This document shows positions 6,259 to 10,569 of a stretch of DNA of 10,569 nt, one piece after another. Source of the DNA: Comamonadaceae bacterium (lineage in GTDB: Bacteria; Pseudomonadota; Gammaproteobacteria; Burkholderiales; Burkholderiaceae_C); the NCBI GenBank assembly GCA_947458415.1, contig CANGZG010000080.1, positions 1 to 10,569 of the forward strand. Direction: 5' to 3'. Both the position numbers and the translations under genes were made by a program. Numbering within the stretch: position 1 is the stretch's first letter; each line of letters begins with the position of its first letter. The notes beneath the pieces are model-generated. The model saw only the letters and a program-made list of their open reading frames with translations, made no database searches and was not told the DNA's origin.

Positions 6259-7217
6259 GACAAACGTTCCACCCAAGACACGGGACGCAGCGATGGCCAC
6301 AGGCGCTGCCACCAGGGTGTGGCAGATGCTTGCAGCGTCAAACAGCGATCGACACCGCACAACACCACGCGCTCGCCTTGCAGCAAGGCAGGGGCCAGCA
6401 GTTGTTGCGCCAATGTCGACCAAGTTGCCGCCCACGCGCTGGTGTCATGTTGCAGATAGGCCTCGCGCAACGGCATGTGCAACTGCACATTGGTTCGGGT
6501 GTGGGTTGGCAATTCGCCGCAACCGCTGACCCAAAACGAATTGATCGTTTGTGCTCTGTCTGCATTCAGCGCATGGGTGTAGAGCAGCATTTGCATTTCA
6601 TTTTGCAAGCGACGCAGCAAGCGTTGCGCAGGGGTTTGCGTGGACAACTCCGCCACATCGTGCAAAGCATGCATGTCTTGCAAACAGGCGCGCTCTGTCG
6701 TGACACACGGCAAACCGGCAAAGATGCTTGAACGGGCCAGAAAACGACCGGGTGACACGGGGTGAAGCGCAATGCCGTCTTCCAGAAAAAACCCTTGCAT
6801 GGCGTGCATGAACGCCAATGAATCGTCGCTGTTCAAACCTTGCGGCAAGCGGATGCGAACCCGGCCTTGGTTGAATTCGCAATTCACCAAATCAATGAAG
6901 GCCCACGCTGGGTCTGCGTCGCCAGCCAAACCGAGTTGAGCGGCTTGCCATGCGGCCATGGGCAACAGCGACGGCGGCACCGACCAACCCAAGGCTTGCG
7001 CGAACGCGAGTTCGTGGGCACCACAGGGGCTGTCAGCAGGCAGGGGCGGGGCGGGGTGGATGCTGGTGTGCGAGAGCGTTTGCAGTGACGGGTTCATCGG
7101 CAACGCCGCCAAGGCTTGCGTCCAAGGGTTGACGCTGTGAGATTGCTTATCGCCTTTCAAAGTCGGCCACAAGGCATAGGCCACCACATGCACAGTTGCA
7201 GAATCGCGGGTTGTCAT
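6255..7217 (-). CDS. RpfE-like conserved protein encoded directly upstream of recJ (COG4255-like)
   Basis: About 320 residues from the ATG at 7217. A GTG at 7193 gives 312 residues starting MHVVAYALWP, which looks closer to how this family begins, so the start is open. It resembles the beta- and gammaproteobacterial proteins found immediately before recJ, called RpfE in Xanthomonas and often labelled as phosphoglycerate-mutase-like. Recognisable parts are the GFFLEDGIALHPVSPGRFLA region, the RLQNEMQMLLYTHALNADR helix and INSFWVSGCG, the family's best-known motif. No signal peptide, membrane helix or catalytic motif I can name is visible. The protein is rich in Trp and Leu. The stop overlaps the recJ start by ATGA. 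In Xanthomonas rpfE belongs to the cluster controlling virulence factor production, but its biochemical role is not established. I would not transfer a function. Confidence 0.75.
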   Translation of the reverse strand: MTTRDSATVHVVAYALWPTLKGDKQSHSVNPWTQALAALPMNPSLQTLSHTSIHPAPPLPADSPCGAHELAFAQALGWSVPPSLLPMAAWQAAQLGLAGDADPAWAFIDLVNCEFNQGRVRIRLPQGLNSDDSLAFMHAMQGFFLEDGIALHPVSPGRFLARSSIFAGLPCVTTERACLQDMHALHDVAELSTQTPAQRLLRRLQNEMQMLLYTHALNADRAQTINSFWVSGCGELPTHTRTNVQLHMPLREAYLQHDTSAWAATWSTLAQQLLAPALLQGERVVLCGVDRCLTLQASATPWWQRLWPSLRPVSWVERLS

Positions 7218-7223
7218 GCAGGG

Positions 7224-7246
7224 GATTGTGCCGTGGTGCCACAATC
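7224..7246. promoter_or_regulatory. Inverted repeat between divergent RpfE-like/recJ and lolC-lolD units
   Basis: GATTGTG (7224-7230) and CACAATC (7240-7246) form a perfect 7-bp inverted repeat with a 9-base spacer, filling most of the short gap between the two divergent starts. Read outward, each arm gives CACAAT, a fair -10 match on both strands, seven to eight bases before the chosen ATG of each gene. This could therefore be a pair of back-to-back -10 elements with very short leaders, or an operator for a dimeric regulator. I see no convincing -35 for either and no strong ribosome site for either gene. Confidence 0.4.
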
Positions 7247-7253
7247 TGTGGAA

Positions 7254-8519
7254 ATGACTCCAATCCAATGGCCTTTTGAATGGTTGATTGGCTGGCGCTA
7301 CACCCGCGCTGGCCGTGCTGCACGGCGCAACCGGTTCATCTCTTTCATCTCCTCTGTTTCCATGCTGGGCATCGCGCTGGGTGTGGCAGCACTCATCATC
7401 GTGTTGAGTGTGATGAACGGTTTTCAAAAAGAAGTGCGCGACCGCATGATTGGGGTGTTGTCGCACATCGAAGTGCTGGCCTACACCAGCCCTTCGCTCA
7501 ATGACATGGCGGCATTGGAACAACCCTTGAAACAACACCCGCAGGTGGTGGCGTTCGCACCGTTTGTCTTGTCGCAAGTGTTGATGGCGCAAGGTGAAGA
7601 CATGCGCGGCGCCTTGGTGCGCGGCATCGACCCGCAACGGGAAGGTGGTGTCACTGACGCGGTCGCGCAAATGCAGCCGGAGATTTTGGCCCAACTGACA
7701 CCGGATTCGTTTTCGGTGGTGTTGGGGACTGAACTGGCGCGGCAACTCGGCGTCAAGCCCGGTGAACAAGTGACCTTGATCGCGCCAGGCGGACAGGTCA
7801 CGCCGGTGGGTGTGGTGCCGCGTTTGAAACAATTGAACGTGGTGGGTTTGCTCGACACCGGTCACTTTGAATACGACGCCAGCTTGGTGTTGCTGCATAT
7901 CAGCGACGCGCAACGCATTTTTCGGCTTGAGGGCCCCACGGGATTGCGGGTCAAGCTCAAAGACCCGCAACAAGCCCGCGAAGTGGCTGCCGCCTTGGCG
8001 CCGCAGTTGGGCGCAGATGTCATGGTGCGTGATTGGACCCGTGCCAACCGCACTTGGTTTGCCGCTGTGCAAATTGAAAAACGCATGATGTTCATCATCC
8101 TCACACTGATCGTGGCCGTGGCTGCGTTCAATTTGGTGAGCACCTTGGTGATGACCGTCACGGACAAGCGGGCTGACATTGCCATCTTGCGAACCTTGGG
8201 CGCCAGCCCGGCCAGCATCATGGGCATCTTCGTGGTGCAAGGGGCGTTGGTTGGCGTGATTGGCACCTTGTCTGGCTTGCTCTTGGGCTTGTTGGTGGCA
8301 TTCAACATTGGCAGCATCGTGCCGGCCATTGAACAGGCCTTGGGTGCGAGCTTTTTGCCGCGTGACGTGTACCTGATCAGCCGCATGCCCAGCGACCCGC
8401 AATGGGCTGACATCGGGCCGGTGGTGATCATTGCATTGGTGTTGGCGCTGGCTGCCACGCTCTACCCGAGTTGGAGAGCGAGTCGCATCGACCCGGCGGA
8501 GGCTTTGCGCCATGAATGA
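7254..8519 (+). CDS. lolC: Lipoprotein-releasing ABC transporter permease (LolC/LolE/LolF family)
   Basis: Inner-membrane subunit of the complex that extracts outer-membrane lipoproteins and hands them to LolA. The ATG at 7254 gives 421 residues and aligns with E. coli LolC from its start (WPFEWLIGWRYTRAG, then SFISSVSMLGIALGVAALI). Layout: first membrane helix about 30-55 ending in the family LSVMNGFQ, a large periplasmic MacB-like domain about 56-275, then three helices at about 278-302, 322-352 and 386-408. RRADIAILRT-like coupling sequence (DKRADIAILRTLGAS, 304-318) contacts the ATPase. TPVGVVPRLKQ (183-193) matches the place of the LolC Hook loop that binds LolA. Only one permease is present and lolD ends the unit, so a homodimer as in LolDF systems is likely. 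It overlaps lolD by eight bases. Confidence 0.92.
   Translation: MTPIQWPFEWLIGWRYTRAGRAARRNRFISFISSVSMLGIALGVAALIIVLSVMNGFQKEVRDRMIGVLSHIEVLAYTSPSLNDMAALEQPLKQHPQVVAFAPFVLSQVLMAQGEDMRGALVRGIDPQREGGVTDAVAQMQPEILAQLTPDSFSVVLGTELARQLGVKPGEQVTLIAPGGQVTPVGVVPRLKQLNVVGLLDTGHFEYDASLVLLHISDAQRIFRLEGPTGLRVKLKDPQQAREVAAALAPQLGADVMVRDWTRANRTWFAAVQIEKRMMFIILTLIVAVAAFNLVSTLVMTVTDKRADIAILRTLGASPASIMGIFVVQGALVGVIGTLSGLLLGLLVAFNIGSIVPAIEQALGASFLPRDVYLISRMPSDPQWADIGPVVIIALVLALAATLYPSWRASRIDPAEALRHE
8498..8502 (+). promoter_or_regulatory. Ribosome binding site of lolD inside the end of lolC
   Basis: GGAGG, nine bases before the ATG at 8512 and within the last codons of lolC. It fixes the lolD start and shows that lolD is read from the lolC transcript. 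The open frame further upstream from 8431 is inside lolC. Confidence 0.75.
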
Positions 8520-9189
8520 GCCAGTGTTATCAGCCGAAAGTTTGGGCCGCCGTTTCCACGAGGGCGACATCGATGTCACGGTGTTGCAAGGCGTCGATTT
8601 ACACATCCATGCCGGCGAGACACTGGCGGTCGTGGGTGCATCCGGTTCAGGCAAAAGCACGTTGTTGCATTTGCTCGGTGGCTTGGACACGCCAACCACC
8701 GGCAGCGTCCAATTGCTGGGTCAGGCTTTGCGGGGTTTGGACCCCGCCGCGATCGGGCGGTTACGCAATCAGCACTTGGGGTTCATCTACCAGTTTCACC
8801 ATTTGTTGCCTGAGTTCAATGCATTGGACAACGTGGCCATGCCTTTGTGGATTCGACGCATGCCGCGCGCTGAAGCGGCCATCCGAGCCCAGGCCATGCT
8901 GCAAGCCGTGGGGTTGGCAGACCGGGTCAAACACACGCCTGCCGAGTTGTCTGGTGGTGAACGTCAACGGGTGGCGATTGCGCGGGCCTTGGTCACGCAC
9001 CCGGCGTGTGTGTTGGCCGATGAACCCACCGGCAACCTTGACCGCAGCACCGCGGACAAGGTGTTTGAATTGATGCTGCACTTGGCCAAACAACAAGGCA
9101 CGGCATTTGTGGTGGTCACGCACGACGAAACATTGGCAGCGCGTTGTGACCGGCAGATGCGATTGGTGGCAGGGCGTTTACAGCCCTGA
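8512..9189 (+). CDS. lolD: Lipoprotein-releasing ABC transporter ATP-binding protein LolD
   Basis: Cytoplasmic ATPase that powers lipoprotein release by the LolC-type permease. It has 225 residues, the usual LolD length (about 230). All ABC elements are intact: Walker A GASGSGKST (42-50), Q-loop Gln94 in FIYQFHHLLPEFNALDNV, which is the typical LolD/MacB-group sequence, signature LSGGERQR (146-153), Walker B ACVLADEPTG (165-174) with catalytic E171, D-loop NLD (175-177) and switch His204 in VVTHD. The start overlaps the last eight bases of lolC. The gene ends seven bases before the stop of the convergent DUF799 gene, leaving no room for an ordinary terminator. The only hairpin there is short and spans both stops. 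Confidence 0.97.
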   Translation: MNEPVLSAESLGRRFHEGDIDVTVLQGVDLHIHAGETLAVVGASGSGKSTLLHLLGGLDTPTTGSVQLLGQALRGLDPAAIGRLRNQHLGFIYQFHHLLPEFNALDNVAMPLWIRRMPRAEAAIRAQAMLQAVGLADRVKHTPAELSGGERQRVAIARALVTHPACVLADEPTGNLDRSTADKVFELMLHLAKQQGTAFVVVTHDETLAARCDRQMRLVAGRLQP

Positions 9190-9200
9190 AGGCAGTTCAG
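9186..9200. other. Short hairpin across the convergent lolD and DUF799 stop codons
   Basis: CTGAA (9186-9190), loop GGCAG, TTCAG (9196-9200): a perfect 5-bp stem that contains the lolD TGA on one arm and the DUF799 TGA (as TCA) on the other. On the plus strand it is followed by TCTTT, on the minus strand by GGGC. It might be a weak terminator, but stem and tail are too poor to say so with confidence. Confidence 0.25.
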
Positions 9201-9859
9201 TCTTTGCCGTGTTGAGGGGAACGTGGCCCGTGCAACATGCCACCCGCGCGCGGTGAGAGCAACCGGGCACTGGCGATCTTGGAAATCCCGTGAGCGGGAT
9301 TGCCCACCTGACTGGCCAATTGGTGAATGACCGAACTGACCAGCACACCCAACAAGCCGTTGCTGTTGTCGCGTCCTTCCGCGTCCGACGCACTGGCTTT
9401 GCCTTCCCACAGCAAAACGCCGGAGCGGGCGTCGACCAAGCGAGCTTTGGCCACCACCAAGGTTTGGCTGTCGATCACCACATAGCTGCTGCCGTATTTC
9501 TCCAAGGTGATGTAGAGCACGGCATCGGCACCAAAAATACTTTGCAATTTGGGAAGGGGTGCGGCATGGATGTCGTCTGGCATGGACAAGCCGTTTTCCT
9601 TGAACGTGGCGTCGACCATGGCCACAGGAAACACGTAGTAACCGGCTTCTGACAAAGGCAAGGTCACGGTGGACAAGAAACTGAGGCTGCCACGGATGTC
9701 TGGCGACAAGTTGATCGGTGGCAACACCAGGATGGAACCGGGTTTGCTTTGCTTGAACGCAGATTGGTCGATTTTCGGCGGCGCGGCACAGCCCACCAGC
9801 AGCACGGCGAGCAACATCGCCAGCGGTTTGACCATGGACTTCAACGTATGGCGGTTCAT
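9197..9859 (-). CDS. DUF799 family (GNA1162-like) outer-membrane lipoprotein
   Basis: A 220-residue lipoprotein. The ATG at 9859 gives a basic n-region and hydrophobic core (KSMVKPLAMLLAVL) followed by lipobox LVGC with Cys24. The residues after Cys are Ala-Ala, not Asp, so outer-membrane sorting by Lol is expected. The mature part begins with SILVLPPINLSPDIRGS (about 42-58), continues with LPLSEAGYYVFPVAMVD (68-84), LQSIFGADAVLYITLEKYG (105-123), a LVDARSGVLLWEGKASAS segment (141-158), and ends LLSPRAGGMLHGPRSPQHGKD, which fits DUF799 proteins such as Neisseria GNA1162. Such proteins have a fold related to TolB N-terminal/CsgG-type domains, and their job is unknown. Its start overlaps the DUF4810 stop by ATGA (9856-9859). 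With its two upstream neighbours it forms the conserved CsgG-DUF4810-DUF799 order, which suggests one complex. Confidence 0.88.
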   Translation of the reverse strand: MNRHTLKSMVKPLAMLLAVLLVGCAAPPKIDQSAFKQSKPGSILVLPPINLSPDIRGSLSFLSTVTLPLSEAGYYVFPVAMVDATFKENGLSMPDDIHAAPLPKLQSIFGADAVLYITLEKYGSSYVVIDSQTLVVAKARLVDARSGVLLWEGKASASDAEGRDNSNGLLGVLVSSVIHQLASQVGNPAHGISKIASARLLSPRAGGMLHGPRSPQHGKD

Positions 9860-10212
9860 GGTTTTCTCAATTGATTCAAAGCGAAATCCATGTAGGTTGC
9901 AGATTCTGGGAAGTGTTTTTTCTCGTCTTCGAACGCCATGGCTGCTTGATTGGTTTGTCCGGTTTGAAAGTACAAGAAACCCATGTGTGCCCGAAAACCG
10001 GGGGGCAGCGCCTTGCCTTTGGACGCGGCTTTTTGTTGCTCTTCTTGCAGTTTTTGCAACTGTTTGTCGGGCGAGGTATTGCCCGATTCGATTTGAAAGC
10101 CTTCGTAAACTTGGTCTGGGTAACTGCCCCAGTGGTAGAGCATGTTGTCTTTGGATGCGCAGGCACCCAGCAACACCAACATCGCAATGCACCCACATAT
10201 TTTCATGTTCAT
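9856..10212 (-). CDS. Small DUF4810 family lipoprotein
   Basis: A 118-residue lipoprotein between the CsgG-like and DUF799 genes. I chose the ATG at 10212 because it overlaps the CsgG-like stop by ATGA (10209-10212), matching the next junction. A start at 10227 would add five residues and one at 10206 would remove two. Signal peptide MNMKICGCIAMLVLLGAC has lipobox LGAC with Cys18, followed by Ala-Ser, so outer-membrane sorting is expected. The mature start LYHWGSYPDQVYEGF is the characteristic DUF4810 motif. A lysine/glutamine-rich helical stretch (about 50-70, KQLQKLQEEQQKAASKGKA) precedes PPGFRAHMGFLYFQTGQTNQAAMAFEDEKKHFPES, which reads like one TPR-type helix pair. Function is unknown. Small size and TPR character suggest an adaptor for the neighbouring proteins. 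Confidence 0.85.
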   Translation of the reverse strand: MNMKICGCIAMLVLLGACASKDNMLYHWGSYPDQVYEGFQIESGNTSPDKQLQKLQEEQQKAASKGKALPPGFRAHMGFLYFQTGQTNQAAMAFEDEKKHFPESATYMDFALNQLRKP

Positions 10213-10569
10213 GAGCCGCGTTTCCATTTGCCTTGGTCCACCCCCATGACGAGTTTGTTGACGCCTTCGCGGATGGCCAAGTCCAGCACCTTGCCGGTCA
10301 GCGTGGCGTCGTAACTGGCGGTGCCGCCAAAGCCCATCACCTCGCGGTTGGAGAGGGCATATTCACCGGCGCCTTGCACTGAAAACACCACTTCCGAGTT
10401 GCTGGTGTTCACCACATTGAGCGTGACTTTGGCGTAGGCCACTTGGGTTTTGCCTCGGCCAAGCAGGCCGAACAATTGCTGGTCGCCGATTTCTTTGCGG
10501 CCGAATTCGGTGATGTCACCGGTGACCAAATAGTCTGCGCTTTTGAGGTTGGGGGTTTTGCCTTCCAGG
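10209..10569 (-). CDS. C-terminal part of CsgG/HfaB-family protein (5' end outside window)
   Basis: About the last 119 residues of a CsgG-family protein. The frame is open to the window edge, so the TTG at 10529 is internal. Curli CsgG is an outer-membrane lipoprotein that forms a nonameric secretion channel. HfaB anchors the Caulobacter holdfast. Visible family parts are ADYLVTGDITEFGRKEI, then QVAYAKVTLNVVNTSNSEVVFSVQGAGEY at the place of the strand pair that spans the membrane in CsgG, then GGTASYDATLTGKVLDLAIREGVNKLV, the C-terminal helix region. The lipobox, if any, is off the window. Its stop overlaps the DUF4810 start by ATGA. No curli subunit or csgE/csgF gene is visible, so this is probably not a curli exporter. 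Whether it makes a pore cannot be judged here. Confidence 0.85.
   Translation of the reverse strand, partial: LEGKTPNLKSADYLVTGDITEFGRKEIGDQQLFGLLGRGKTQVAYAKVTLNVVNTSNSEVVFSVQGAGEYALSNREVMGFGGTASYDATLTGKVLDLAIREGVNKLVMGVDQGKWKRGS

Noticed and set aside
7218..8699. A very long open frame on the minus strand running antisense to lolC and the start of lolD, continuous with the RpfE-like gene.
   Set aside because: The plus-strand genes lolC and lolD are unambiguous, and the antisense translation is low-complexity, rich in His, Gln and Arg. It is a codon-bias shadow, so the RpfE-like gene starts at 7217 or 7193.
10209..10569. CsgG-like gene as evidence of a curli amyloid secretion locus.
   Set aside because: No csgA/B, csgE or csgF is visible, and the two partners are DUF4810 and DUF799 lipoproteins, a different and recurrent gene set.

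Overview
The window looks like chromosomal DNA of a betaproteobacterium in the order Burkholderiales, most likely Comamonadaceae (Limnohabitans, Rhodoferax or Polaromonas-like). The grounds are the long Burkholderiales-type TrpS, an RpfE-like gene fused by overlap to recJ, the Rnm/YciO/M50 peptidase/TrpS gene order, and a lol locus with one permease. The genus is a guess. DNA is moderately GC-rich and almost wholly coding, and no gene-free stretch exceeds about 115 bases. I see no mobile element, tRNA, rRNA, CRISPR array or prophage gene.

Layout. (1) Positions 1-347, plus strand: the 3' end of ccmI, the last gene of a cytochrome c maturation operon. It ends at a strong bidirectional terminator (374-400). 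(2) Positions 420-7217, minus strand, read right to left: an RpfE-like protein, recJ, the PHP-domain RNase gene rnm, yciO, then a 115-base AT-rich gap, then a site-2-protease-family membrane peptidase, trpS and an orphan NarL/FixJ response regulator. RpfE-like/recJ and peptidase/trpS are joined by 4-base ATGA overlaps. (3) A gap of roughly 36-60 bases (depending on the RpfE-like start) with a perfect inverted repeat separates this block from the divergent lolC-lolD pair (7254-9189, plus strand), which releases lipoproteins from the inner membrane for transport to the outer membrane. (4) Positions 9197-10569, minus strand, convergent with lolD: three ATGA-linked genes, a CsgG/HfaB-family protein (5' end outside the window), a small DUF4810 lipoprotein and a DUF799 (GNA1162-like) lipoprotein. 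They probably form one outer-membrane-associated complex of unknown job.

How they fit together: the middle block holds nucleic-acid and translation housekeeping (ssDNA exonuclease, RNase, YrdC-like protein, tRNA charging) with one membrane peptidase and one regulator attached. The right block joins lipoprotein export (Lol) to a set of lipoproteins that would be Lol clients, although it is transcribed convergently and so is not one operon with them. Most of the window is ordinary. The least understood parts are the CsgG-DUF4810-DUF799 set, the cysteine cluster in TrpS and the regulator that follows trpS. I found no clear evidence of an entirely new system.
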